This document shows positions 22,641-33,372 of a stretch of DNA of 64,000 nucleotides, in pieces. Within the stretch, counting starts at the first letter, position 1, and each line of letters starts with the position of its first letter. A model generated the notes under the pieces. It searched no databases, was not told the origin of the DNA, and saw nothing but the letters and a program-made list of their open reading frames with translations. The translations under genes were made by a program, and so were the position numbers. The DNA comes from Hyperoodon ampullatus (lineage: Eukaryota; Chordata; Mammalia; Artiodactyla; Ziphiidae): assembly GCA_949752795.1 (NCBI GenBank), contig OX457058.1, forward strand, positions 152,096,353 to 152,160,352, given 5' to 3'.

Positions 22641-22959
22641 ATCGTGGCTTGAGAGCTATGCTTTGGGTCTGAGCTTTAGAGCCTTATCCTTTGGGTCTCA
22701 CGTATAAAAGGGAAGCCTTGAAGGAAGGTGTTTTTACCAGGAAGGAACAAGATTAAAAATGGTCTCTTAGGAAGGTCATCATGGACAACTCCTCCCTGGA
22801 GCTCCCACCCACCCTGACCGCCCAGCTGCCTGGCCAAGAGTGCTCTCTTCCCCCACCCCTGCCCCCCAGACATTTTCTCAGGGCATCTGTGGTCCCCAGG
22901 GTGAGGCAGAGGTGAGGCAGTGAAGTCTGTGGAGCCACAGTACTCCACACACACCCACT

Positions 22960-23200
22960 GGTTCAAGTAACTGCTCTGTTTATGGAAACTCAGGCACAGA
23001 ACAAACATCATTTTAGAAAGGTCCCCAGTGCCCTGCAAGGCGGCTCTCACTATCCCCACAGCACCTGTGAGGCACTTGCGGTGCAGAGACAGTAAGTCTC
23101 TGGCCCTAGCTCACATGTCTCACGAATGGCAAAACCCAGGATTCGAACCAGGTCTATCACACTCCTCCCAGCACTGCACCCTCACTCTCGCCACAAGCTG
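22960..23200 (+). repeat. MIR-type repeat, decayed
   Basis: The order is diverged but includes 'agtaagtctctggccctagctcac' and 'acccaggattcgaaccaggtct'. Confidence 0.5.
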
Positions 23201-23514
23201 CTGCTGCATGAGTTACAAAGAAGCAAGTGAAAAAAGGAAGTGGTTGGAGAGGTGAAGAGGTGAAGGGAAAGAAAACACGAGTCAGGGCATATGGGCACTT
23301 GGAAGGTGCTACAGATCAGAGGAGAGACCTTTAGGCTGAGGGGATTGAGTTTGGACCACTTCCCAAAGCCATGAAGAACTTGGTACGTCTCACCACCACC
23401 AAATGGGCCATGAGACGCCCACCTCTTGAACCCCGAGTTCCCAGCCTGTGGTCTTTGGGACCCATCTTCCTTCCATGTATGTTCCCCCCACCCCTGGCAG
23501 GCACGCGCGCCCAT

Positions 23515-23547
<33 letters not shown>
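23515..23547 (+). repeat. (CA)n microsatellite
   Basis: About 16 CA units after a gcacgcgcgc alternating purine-pyrimidine lead. Confidence 0.97.
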
Positions 23548-23548
<1 letters not shown>

Positions 23549-23824
23549 CTTAGCTGGCCTGCCTTATAGGACGGCAAACACAGGCCTGTGACTTCAGATG
23601 AGTTTACCCCACCTGGACAGGCCCATTGTAGACAAAGGCAGCTGGTGTCTGGGTCAAGGATATACTTCTCAGGGGATTGGTACAAGTCTTGGCAGCCTTC
23701 AGCCAGCCTGCTCTTCCAGGGCCTGGAACTCTTCCCCAGGACCATAAACAAAATGAGATTTCTAAAAGACCTGGGGGCCCAATCTGAGAAGCCTTCCCTC
23801 ATCCCAAACCTACCAGCCAATTAT

Positions 23825-24060
23825 GTGCCGTATACCTGCTCCAGGCACTTCATTTTAAAATTTTTACTAGGATCTTTACACTTGAGAGTGTGATTTTTTT
23901 ACGCTTTACTTGATTAGTGCAAACCTATGCTATAAAAACTGTCATTCCCCATTTTACAGAAGAGAAAACTGAGGCACAGAGAAGCTGTTTACTTGCCCAC
24001 TATCACCACCAGGTAGGTAGGTGCTGGGGTGGGGTCTCAAGGCCTGAGCTCTGTACCTCT
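23825..24060 (+). repeat. MIR-type repeat
   Basis: It has gtcattccccattttacaga, agagaaaactgaggcacaga and gaagctgtttacttgcccac. Confidence 0.7.
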
Positions 24061-24214
24061 GGTGGATGACATTCCCCAACATGCTGCTCACCCTTGGCTA
24101 AAATAGGAAACCTCACCAGAGCCAGAAACACCTTCAAGTGGTCTGGGGAAACTCTCAGAGTTTCCAGTTACTGCTGTTGCTATAAACAAAGGGCTCAGGT
24201 AATCCCAGAGTCTA

Positions 24215-24450
24215 GGGACAAATAAGAGTTGGTGCCATTCATAGGACACCTAAAAGGTGTGTATATGCATTTACATATGTTAGTAAATCCTCTCGACAAT
24301 TCTATTAGTGGCAGGCATCCCCATCTTACAGATGAGAAAACTGAGGCTCGTGGGGTTAAATCACTTGCTCTGGGCAGCATAACTATTAAGTGGCAGAGCT
24401 GAGATTCAAACCCAGACTTATCTAACAATAAGACATCAATTATGCCACAG
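24215..24450 (+). repeat. MIR-type repeat
   Basis: It has 'ccccatcttacagatgagaaaactg', cttgctctgggcagcataac, and gcagagctgagattcaaacc. Confidence 0.75.
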
Positions 24451-24629
24451 TTGCTCCCTCACACACTATTGCCTGCTGTAGGGGCTCTGACCTTGACCCA
24501 AGAACCTCCAAAAAACAAGAAAGAAATGTGGAATCAGTTTGTTCCTCAAGGGTGTGGCTTGGCTGGGGTCTCAAGAGGATACCCCCGCCCCTTGGAGTAC
24601 CAGATTCCCTCCAGAGGCCTCTGATGCAA

Positions 24630-24656
24630 CCCCTCCCCCCCCACCCCCCCACCCCC
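24630..24656 (-). other. G-quadruplex motif with single-base loops (minus strand)
   Basis: On the minus strand, G runs of 5, 7, 8 and 4 are separated by single bases (the plus strand reads C runs split by t, a and a). It lies on the LTBP2 coding strand in intron 3. Confidence 0.75.
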
Positions 24657-25605
24657 GCTGGCTGGGTGCACCCTTGGGTGGACACGTTAGGTAGCAGTGA
24701 GGAGCCCAGGCTCCGGGAGGAAACCGAGCGTGGGCGACTGGCTGGAAGCAGAAATATGGTATCTCCAGAGGTTTTGATTTGCGATCTTCATTTTGCAAGG
24801 AATGGGGTTTTTTCTTCTTTTCAAAAAGCAGTGGACTTCCTTGAATTTTAGACCTTCCACAAATATTTTTTTAGGAGAAAAAAGAAGGAAAAAATCCCCC
24901 ACAAAATGCCTGTCGCAGCTACTCACTTCCACATTGAATCACGGACACAAAACCACAGCTATGTGGCTAACAAAGGAACTATGTGTTTTCATATCTTGTT
25001 ATTGGAAATCATTTAGCAATCTTCACTATGTCATCTGCAGACAGACAGACAAATAGACGCGCAGACACACCCCTCTGGGTCCTAAGCCGCCAATCTTACA
25101 ACCTCGGTCATCAGATAACTTTGCATTTCACCCATTTTCCCTTTCTAATCCTTTTCTGAGAAATTACACAGCAAGGCTTAAATCTTCCTCCTTAGCCCCT
25201 CTCCAGAGGTGGGGTGTGTGTGTGCACATGTGTGCATGCCAGTGATTGGAGGAGGAATGCTGAGACATTGATTCAGTTAATTCCACAAGTGGAAACAAGT
25301 ATACATTTCACAGTCCCTTTTTAAAATTAATATTATCATAATAGCACTTTACTTTGGTAAAGTGATTTTCACCTGGGAAGCTGACAGTGCCTTTTCTGAC
25401 AGTGGCAAATTAATTAACTGATGGCAGATTTACAGATTGCATAACTGGAAAAACTACTGGACCCATAAATCAGAAACTTCCTCTGCATCCCAGACAAAGG
25501 GTGAAACCTGATATATATTTGAAAACCTTGAGCTCAAAAGGATAATTCACAGGGCCTGAAAAATCTCCATTATGATTTTTGAGGCATGTTCTCTCTGCAC
25601 AGCTT

Positions 25606-25613
<8 letters not shown>

Positions 25614-25664
<51 letters not shown>

Positions 25665-25683
25665 CACACACACACACACACAC
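25614..25683 (+). repeat. Compound (CT)n(CA)n microsatellite
   Basis: About 24 CT units (25614-25662) run directly into about 10 CA units (25663-25683). The CT part is a perfect polypyrimidine mirror repeat. Confidence 0.97.
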
Positions 25684-26027
25684 CCCACCCCAGAGGGCTA
25701 CACTCACTGAGCAGCCACAGTTCCGTACAAAGCAACCGGATGGGATGGGCATCCCCCTGGGGCATCTGAAAAAGAGCATTGACTGTCTTTCCGTTACCTT
25801 CTGGCTTCATCCCTCCCTAACCTTTCCTTTCAAACAAAAATCCTAGAGGACTTAGGTCAGTACAGTCACAAGCTCAAAATGTTCATTGTTACTACTTTTT
25901 TTTGTCGGATGCTGGAAACTGTATACATTAACGTTTTAATGCCCCAACAACTCCTCCAGGCTCTCGCCAGCTTTCTGGAGTTTCCTGAAAAGACACAAGG
26001 CTCCTTCACCCTCTGTCTTCCAGTCCT

Positions 26028-26375
26028 GTTCAGCCCACATGGGACCCCAGCAAGAGGGCAGAGGGCAGCAGACAGAGTGGAGGTATTGATCCTCCAGTTC
26101 CCTCCTGACGGGCCACTGTGGGTAGTGGTGGCTCTATTCCTCTGCCAGAGGCCACAGCCCTGTTGTGGTCCTCTCCTGTGGCTGGAGCTACTCTGGGTTC
26201 CAGTAACCGCTGACCCCTTGCACTTAGACCTGCAGGGCTAAGGGCTTCCCTATACTCTGCTTCCCTTGTTGTTTCCTTTGACCCTGTCCACACCTTTGCA
26301 AATAGACCCTTTATCAAATTGTCCTCACTGAGTGTGCCATCTGTTTCCTGCTGGAACCCTGACTGATACAGAAAA
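26028..26375 (+). repeat. Ancient retroelement 3' end, family unassigned
   Basis: The end reads ccacacctttgcaaatagac, cctttatcaaattgtcctca, gagtgtgccatctgtttcct and gctggaaccctgactgatac, a familiar mammalian interspersed repeat end. I cannot name the subfamily with confidence. Confidence 0.55.
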
Positions 26376-27934
26376 GAAAGAGTCTCAGCTCTCAAGTATT
26401 GAGCCCTTAGCTATGTGACTCAGCACTTTATCCACTTTGACTCATGGAAGTGAAGAGATTCACACAACATCAAGTGGCTGGGGAGCAACATAATCAGATG
26501 AAGCCGGGGTCTGACTCATGACCACTATGCCGTATGGTCCCCAGTGTCAAGTGAGGTGGTGCCTGTAAAGTGCTTTGCACAGTAGGGCCGGCTGACTCAA
26601 TAAAGCTCCATCAATGGTAGGTTAAAATAACAACTATACCACACTCAGAAAACCCACAGTCCTAAATTCTACTCCAGCGTAACGCTAGCCCCGCCCTAAC
26701 CACAGTCCTAAGGTTGAACCCTCGTTCTAATACCACACTGAAGTTACACTCCAGTCTAACCCAACCACCACCCTCCTGTGAACTAGAAAGTCACCTCGAC
26801 CACAACCTTCATCCCCCCTTTGTAACCCAAACATTCCACACTGTAACCACCGGGGGAGGCTAAGATCAGGGCTGTGGGGAGAATGGGGAGTCTCTCTGCC
26901 CTCCGCACCTGGGAGCTTGTCCCCTCCCAGCGGCAGGAGCATCCCACATCCCACTCCATCTCTCCTCCCCTCGTTGGACTCAACACAACAGGCTAGAGGC
27001 ATTTGTGCAACATCCACTTGCCTCATGTAACTGAGCTGGTGACTTTGGTGAGGCGAGAACCAGGAGGCCAGAGCACCTACACGAGGCCGGGGACAGAGGA
27101 GAGGCGCCAATAAATCCTGCGGGTGGTGATGATGAGAAAGGAGAATTAGAAGACGAAGCTGCTCCTGGCTTCTCCATCACTTCGCTGCCGGCTCTGGGCA
27201 AACAGGAGGTGAACAGCTCTCATCTCAGAGATCTGTAGAGGGCTGGGGCCAGGCCTGGGCTGGGAGGGAGGCCCTCTCTGGAACCCAACCTAGGAAGGGT
27301 CCTGATAATCCTCAGCTCTGGGATTATCCTAGAAAAGGGAGTCAGGCAGTCTCCATCAGAGATTTCGGGGCCACCTCAGGCCAGAGGTCCACTTTCAAGC
27401 TTCAATACGAGAGGGAGGAAGAGCAGTATGCAGGAAGCAGACACCATTTCCCTGGAATCTGCCCACTTGCCCTGTGTGGGGAGCAGAGAGGTGTTAGAAG
27501 GCCCTGGGCCCCCTTCTCCCTTGAGCATGAAGAGGCCTGAGCTTGGCCTCTTCATCGACCCAGAAGTGTCTGCCCTGGGCCAAGCATGGTGGAAGGAAGA
27601 GGCTTGCAGGCTCCGCTGCTTGGAGAGAAGGCACACCGGCCCCTCCCTCCTCACCGCCTCTGTCGGGCTCTCGGCCTGGAGCGAAAGCGAAAGCATTGCA
27701 AGACTGCGTACACCCAGAGCCTGTGTCTTTTTGTTTTCACACACAAGTACCCTAAGGCCAGCTGTGGCCCTGAGCTCCGTGGGCCTCAGGTATTTGTGTG
27801 GGTTGGAGAGGTGCATGTTAATACTCTACAAAGTCCAGAGGTCCACCTCCCTTTCGGAGAAACCTAGGAGGGGCCTCAGCAGCCAAACCCAGCTGGAGAG
27901 GACTGCCTTGAAGAAACATGCTTTGCGGGGGAAG

Positions 27935-28052
27935 AAGCCCGGTCCAGGGTCACCACATACAGCTGCACAGGCTGTGCACTGCACAATTCTTGGAGTACCT
28001 GTCATAGAGACTATGAATGTGACAGACATCTCCTGGTGTGTGTCCAGGGACC
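27935..28052 (+). repeat. Dispersed palindrome-containing repeat, copy 2
   Basis: About 110 bases resemble copy 3: cagggtcaccacatacag, then gctgtgcactgcacaattc, then 'gtcatagagactatgaatgtga' and 'ctcctggtgtgtgtccaggg'. The palindrome core is at 27973-27985. Confidence 0.65.
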
Positions 28053-28799
28053 GAAAGGTCCAGCACACACAGCCTACCACCTTCTCCTCCTCGGTGGAAA
28101 TGGAGTGCTTCAGACCTACCCCGTTACTCCAAGCAGTCTCTGCTGGGCAGGGATGGGTGGGGCTGGCAGGGGTTAAGTGCCAAGGAACCCTACACAAACC
28201 TTAAAGTGGCCGTGTTTCCAGAACCCTCTGCAAACAGCAGGGAGGGGGACAGGGTGGTGAAGGAAGCTCTCAGCTGAGACACAGTTCTCTTCTACTGTCT
28301 TCAGAAAGCAGCAGCAGGGTTTCTGTGACTTCAGATTTGGGAAAACAAAACCCTTTCCATTTGTTCTGGCTGGAGGCCCATGAGTGAGCATCTCCCTCTG
28401 ACTACTCCCCTTTGAGCCCTCCCTCTTCCAAACCCGCAGCCCCAGGGAAGAGCAGGCATGGGACTCTTCTAAGGCCCAAGAGATAGAAGAAACTGGAAGG
28501 AGAGCCCTTTACAGCTGTCGCAGCCCCTGACAGACTCCTGGAACTCCTAAGGGTCTGCTAAGCCCTGCTCTGGCTGTGCTCCAGTCACCCTTAGGAGAGA
28601 AGCATTGCTCTCCGCCTGCCTGGCTCCAGACCCCCGAGACCAAGGGGCATAGGGTAAGCAGGTACCCACCTGTTGGGAGGATTGGGAGAGCCCCTTCCTG
28701 ATCAGCAACATGCCAGGGGATGGGCTGAGTGTCAGCTCAGAAGGGAAGGGACCTAAGACCAACTTTCTTTGCTCCAGGCAGCAACAAAGGATACATGGT

Positions 28800-29010
28800 G
28801 ACAGGGATGCTCATTCAGTAGATAGTTGTTTATTTATTTATTGAGTGCTTACCATTATTTATTGAGTACTATTCTAGGAGCTGGGGATATGTCAGTGAAC
28901 AAAACAGCTCACACTGTACTTGGGGAAAAACAGATAGTACACAATAAACATAATAATTAAATTATATGTTATGTTAGGAAGCGGAAAATAGAAAGCACTG
29001 TGGAAATTAA
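28800..29010 (+). repeat. Ancient mammalian repeat (MIR/L2 class)
   Basis: It has 'tttattgagtactattctaggagctgg', gatatgtcagtgaacaaaac and 'gatagtacacaataaacataataa', a very common decayed repeat pattern. Confidence 0.55.
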
Positions 29011-29097
29011 AAAGTGAACTAGATGAGGGCGCCCTCAAGTTGGGGGTTTATAATATTAAACGATAGGAAAATAGGAGACATCTCCCTCCTGGGAAAG

Positions 29098-29212
29098 AGC
29101 CAGTTTCAGGGTCACCACATACAGTGGCACGGGTTGTGCACTGCACAACTGCGGTGTACCCGTCCCAGAGATTATGATGTGAAGCACATCCCCTAGTGTT
29201 GTGTCCAATGGC
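29098..29212 (+). repeat. Dispersed palindrome-containing repeat, copy 3
   Basis: It matches copy 2 in the same orientation, about 1.16 kb downstream: 'tcagggtcaccacatacagtggcacg', ttgtgcactgcacaa (29134-29148), 'tcccagagattatgatgtga', 'cccctagtgttgtgtccaatgg'. Confidence 0.65.
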
Positions 29213-29344
29213 TTAGGCTAATTCTAAGGTTAAAACCTTACAAGGGTGGTCAGGGAGGGCCTCAGTGAGGAGCTGCTCCTGAAACTGACCCAGGCATGTA
29301 CAGAAGGCATAAGTAAGTATCCCAGCCCACTGTCAGGACTGCAA

Positions 29345-29575
29345 AATAACAGCAATAACCAGCATTTGCAAGGCCCATTACAGTTCACAAAGCAATCTTT
29401 CACCCACATTGTTTTAGTGGGTGAAACCTCCCAGAGAGGAAAGAATGATCCTTCCCTTTCTACAAATAGAGACATCAAGGCTTAGTGAAGTTAAGTGGCT
29501 TGCCCAAGGTCAGGAGGCTAGTTAGTGGCCTAGCTTGGAAACCAAACTGGGTATTCTGATTCTAAATCTTTTCAA
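29345..29575 (+). repeat. MIR-type repeat
   Basis: It has cagcatttgcaaggcccatt, 'tagtgaagttaagtggcttgcccaagg', and aaggtcaggaggctagttag. Confidence 0.65.
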
Positions 29576-29737
29576 AATAGTATAGTGAAGATCCCGAGGG
29601 TTGGGGAATTCCAGAAAAACCCCAGAGGGCAAGCTTGGGGCTCAGAGTTATAAAAACAAGTCAGAAAAATAGAAGATTAAAAAAAGAAAAAAAAGAAAAT
29701 GAAGGAAGGCGTTCAACCCCCGGAGGTCCTGAAAGCT

Positions 29738-29816
29738 TGACTCAGTCAGGATTGTAGGGTTGAGTCAACACAGCATAGAGGCACCACTTGGTGGCCCTGA
29801 GGAAGGGGGTGACGCA
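29738..29816. promoter_or_regulatory. Cluster of AP-1/CRE-like sites
   Basis: TGACTCA at 29738-29744, TGAGTCA at 29761-29767 and TGACGCAG from 29810. Two perfect AP-1 heptamers within 30 bases are unlikely by chance in any given short stretch, but binding is inferred. Confidence 0.4.
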
Positions 29817-30539
29817 GGATCAAAGATGTAGGCTGATTAACCCCACTGCAGCCTTGCCAAGGAGGACTTGAGGCTTACCATCAGGGAGAGCTAAGGTCTG
29901 CCCTGGTGAAAGGCATCACGTGTCCTTGTAACGACCTTGGAAGCGGGTAAAGGGGGAGTAAGCACATTTCACCATCGGGGATGGAAAATGGCCAGGCTGG
30001 AGGCCAGAGCCTGAGACCATTAACTCTCGACCTCAGAGAAGATCCACTTGTTGCTTCTGATTTACAAATATAGAAACAGAGGCCCAGGGAGGACAAGGGA
30101 CTTTTCCAAGATTTCCTAGCATGAGTTGGTCTCTCATCAGGTCCCAGGTGTATCGGAGAATAGCCTTGGGTCCGAGGGACTGGAGTGAGGAGGAGGGAGG
30201 ACCTACAGGGGATTATGTGGCCCAGAGGCACGAGCAAAGGCGTGTGGCTGCATGCTGGAGCCCAGAGCGGAGGAAGGGAGTGGGAGGGAGGCGGCCGCAG
30301 CTGGAGCAAGGCTCAGAGGACCCCGGCAAGCCTTCAGACTGGCCCAGAGTCAGGATCTCCTGGGTTCCCAGGGCAGGCCCACCATCTAGCTGCCAACCTT
30401 CGTCCTGCCTCAGTTTCCCCATCTATAAGCCCAGATTGTTGGGTTGGAGAAGAAAAGCCCTTCTGGCAAGCGGGGCATCTCACTGATTTGCCATGGGCAT
30501 GGGGGCGTAGGCAGGCATGGTAAGACGTTTCACGTTTTT

Positions 30540-30720
30540 CGGACACCCCACTGACAACTCTATGTGCGTTATTTCAGTGAATTCTCGCAACCACCCTCTG
30601 AGATGAGCATCCGTTTTCCCACTTCAGAGAACCTGAGCTTCAGTGAGGCGAAGCGACTTGCACGACTAGTTTGTGAAGACACTAGGGTTTAAATGCTGCC
30701 TGACTCCAAAGCCCAGCGCT
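30540..30720 (+). repeat. MIR-type repeat
   Basis: It has 'tgtgcgttatttcagtgaattctc', ccaccctctgagatgagcat and 'gcgaagcgacttgcacgactag', a diverged CpG-containing copy. Confidence 0.55.
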
Positions 30721-30839
30721 TCCCCGGCACACACGCTGGGGTCGCCTCCTTGCACTTGCTGCCCTCTCCCCAGGTACCTCATTTGATTCTAGGTCATCCA
30801 TCTCCTGGGCAAATGCCTTGCCCTTCTGTCAGGAAGGAT

Positions 30840-31220
30840 GCCTGGGTCCCCCCCGCGGCGGCTCCGGTGCAGACTGGCAGAGACCACCCCTTGGGGCAGA
30901 GTCCCCGCACCCCCTGCAGGAGGCCTGGCAAGGCCTGGGGGTGAGGAGAGGCCGCACTCCCGCAGGAAACCTGCGGCCTCACCCTCCGCCACAGCAGGTT
31001 AAAGGTCACACGTTGGAAAGCCCACGAGGGCCCGAGTGGCGACGCCGTGGGGCTGAACGATGCCGGGTCCTGTTGGGGAGGCGAGTCCTATGCCACCCAC
31101 CCGTACCCAGGGGCCCGGCGCCCACCCCCGAGGCCAGGCCTGCGGCAGGAGCTGCACTAGTGCCCCTGCCCTTCCTCCCTCTCCCCACTGACAAACGCCC
31201 CCCCGAGAGGCCGGCCACCC
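30840..31220. promoter_or_regulatory. Intronic CpG-rich block with a DR1 nuclear-receptor motif
   Basis: The block is rich in CpG (ccccgcggcggctccgg, gagtggcgacgccgtgg, cccggcgcccacccccgagg) and is not obviously a repeat. It contains AGGTTAAAGGTCA (30996-31008), two direct half-sites with one-base spacing (DR1), the type bound by HNF4 or RXR heterodimers. It could be an enhancer or alternative promoter inside intron 3. There is no adjacent exon. Confidence 0.4.
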
Positions 31221-31620
31221 CCACCTCGGAGCCTTGTCAGCAGAATGGGGACATTGGGAACCCACTGCAGGGCTTGTGAGAGTAAAGGAGAGACTGCGGG
31301 GAGACAGCTAAGCTGCCCTCAGCCGGGTTGACTCCACTCTACTCTGGGCCCGTCGTGTTCCAGGTGCTGGAGATAGACTGGCAAAGAAAACAGATAACAG
31401 TCCTGTCCTCCTGGGCCTGACGCTTTACTGAGGTAAGAAATAAATACATAAGTAAAATACACAAGACGTGAGTGCTGTGGAGCAAAATAGTTGGATGGGA
31501 GGAGGGAGTGCTTGCGGGTGTGCAGTGTAAAATCAGGTGAGCATAGGTGGGGTTCCCACTGAGAAGAGAAGACCTGGAAGGGGGAAGGAGCCAAGCCATG
31601 TGTGTATCTGGGAAGAGAGG

Positions 31621-31842
31621 TTTTTTTTGTTTTTTGTTTTTGTTTTTTTGCGGTACGCGGGCCTCTTCACCGCTGTGGCCTCTCCCGTTGCGGAGCACAG
31701 GCTCCGGATGCGCAGGCTCAGCGGCCATGGCTCACGGGCCCAGCCGCTCCGCGGCACGTGGGATCTTCCCGGACTGGGGCACGAACCCGTGTCCCCTGCA
31801 TCGGCAGGCGGACTCTCAACCACTGCACCACCAGGGAAGCCC
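31621..31842 (-). mobile_element. CHR-type SINE
   Basis: The tail on the low side is a T-rich tract broken by G. The body is near consensus. The direct repeat gggaagag(a)gg flanks it (31610-31620 and from 31843). Confidence 0.94.
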
Positions 31843-32046
31843 GGGAAGAGGGTTTAATGTAGGTTGAATTGGGTCCCTGACCCCCCAAAAGATTTCTTGA
31901 AGTCCTAACTGCCAACCTATGAATATGAACTTATTTGGACATAGGGTCTTTGCAGATGTAACTAGTTAGGGTTAGAGGAGATTATACTGAATTAGGGTGG
32001 ACCCTAAATCCAATGACTGGTGTCCTTATAAAAAGAATACCCCCCA

Positions 32047-32262
32047 GGGCCTCCCTGGTGGCGCAGTGGTTGAGAGTCCGCCTGCCGATGCAGGGGATAC
32101 GGGTTCGTGCCCCGGTCTGGGAGGATCCCATATGCCGCGGAGCGGCTGGGCCCGTGAGCCATGGCTGCTGAGCCTGTGCATCCGGAGCCTGTGCTCCGCA
32201 ACGGGAGAGGCCACAACAGTGAGAGGCCCGCGTACCACCAAAAAAAAAAAAAAAAAAAAAAA
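32047..32262 (+). mobile_element. CHR-type SINE nested in the MLT1-like LTR
   Basis: Near consensus with an A tail of about 26 bases. The direct repeat AAAAGAATAC plus a C run occurs at 32031-32046 and from 32263, and the LTR is continuous if one copy is removed. The SINE is therefore younger than the LTR. Confidence 0.95.
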
Positions 32263-32279
32263 AAAAGAATACCCCCCCA

Positions 32280-32303
32280 ACACACACACACACACACACA
32301 CAA
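32280..32303 (+). repeat. (CA)n microsatellite
   Basis: About 11 CA units just after the SINE's right-hand target duplication. Confidence 0.95.
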
Positions 32304-32810
32304 TATGTGACGACAGAGGCAGAGATTAGGGTGATGCAGCTACAAGCCAAGGGACACCAAGGATTGCAGGGAGCCATCAAATGCTAGGGCAGAGGCACAG
32401 GACAGATTGTCCCTCGGAGCTTCCAGAAGGAACAATCCTACCAACGCTTTAATTTTGGGCTCTGCCCTCCTGAACTGTGAGAGAATACATTTCTGTTGTT
32501 TTAAACCATTCTGTTTGTGGGCATTCACTATGGCAGCCCTAGGAAAGGAACACAGGGCTCCAGGGAGGGGAGACAGCAAGTACAAAGGCCCTGAGGTGGG
32601 AGCATCTCTAGCATATCTGAGGAAAAACCAGTTGGTCAGTGTGGCAGAAGCAGAGTGAATGAGGGGAGCGAGTGGTGAGAGCTGATGTTGGAGATGTCAG
32701 AAAGGTTTGGGGGGCCAGATCATTCATGTAGGGCCGTCCTTGTGGCAAGCCCTTGATAAGAGGAGCTGTTACACTGCAGATGGAGGGTCCCAACTGGCGT
32801 GGGCTGCAGT

Positions 32811-33372
32811 GTGTGGGTGACCCCCGTGATCTTTGTCCCCTGGTATTATGCCTTTGAATATGTATATAAATGGCAAAAGGAAATCAAGGTTGCAGGTGGA
32901 ATTACAGTTGCGAATTAGCTGACCTTAAAATAGGGGAGAGAGTCCTGGGTTATCAGGGGGCCCATGTAATCATATAGGCCCTTAAAAGTGGAAGAAGGCA
33001 GAAGAGTCAGTGAGAGATTCAGCTGAAGAGGGAGACAGAGGGCAGAGTTAAAACATGAAGAGTTCACCCTCTGTTGCTGGCTTTGAAGAGAGGAAGGTGG
33101 CCACAAGCCAAGGAATGTGGGTGGCTTCTAGATGTGATGGCCCTCAAGTGACAGCCAGCAAGGAAGTGAGGCCCTCAGTCCTACAACTGCAAGGAAGTGA
33201 ATTCTGCCAACAAACAACCTGAATGAGCAAGAAAACAGATTCTCCCTAGAGCCTCCGGGAACTCAGTCGTGCTGATACCTTGACTTTAGCCTGGTGAGCC
33301 CCGTGTCAGATGTTTGACCTACAGAACTGTGGGATAAGACATGTGCATTGTTTTAAGCAGCTAAATTTGTGG
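32811..33372 (+). mobile_element. Second MLT1-like LTR
   Basis: Its order matches the same class as the preceding LTR: 'ggccacaagccaaggaatgtggg', cagattctccctagagcctc, 'cctacagaactgtgggataag', 'tgttttaagcagctaaatttgtgg'. More diverged than the first. Confidence 0.6.

Larger units (their letters stand above)
31859..32545 (+). mobile_element. MLT1-like LTR, split by a SINE
   Basis: It has the MaLR LTR order: 'atgaatatgaacttatttggac', 'atagggtctttgcagatgtaac', 'gtggaccctaaatccaatgac', then beyond the SINE 'cagagattagggtgatgcagc', 'gaactgtgagagaatacatttctg' and gcagccctaggaa. It is a solo LTR. Confidence 0.75.

Noticed and set aside
27428..28204. A 258-codon plus-strand frame in intron 3
   Set aside because: It crosses a dispersed repeat copy, has no domain, splice context or codon signature, and no promoter.
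29786..29799. A possible third CTCF motif (ccacttggtggccc)
   Set aside because: It differs from the core at the central A-G step on either strand, so it was not counted.
31537..31867. Several similar ~100-codon frames on both strands, also near 32000 and 46630
   Set aside because: They are all translations of the same SINE body and its tail.
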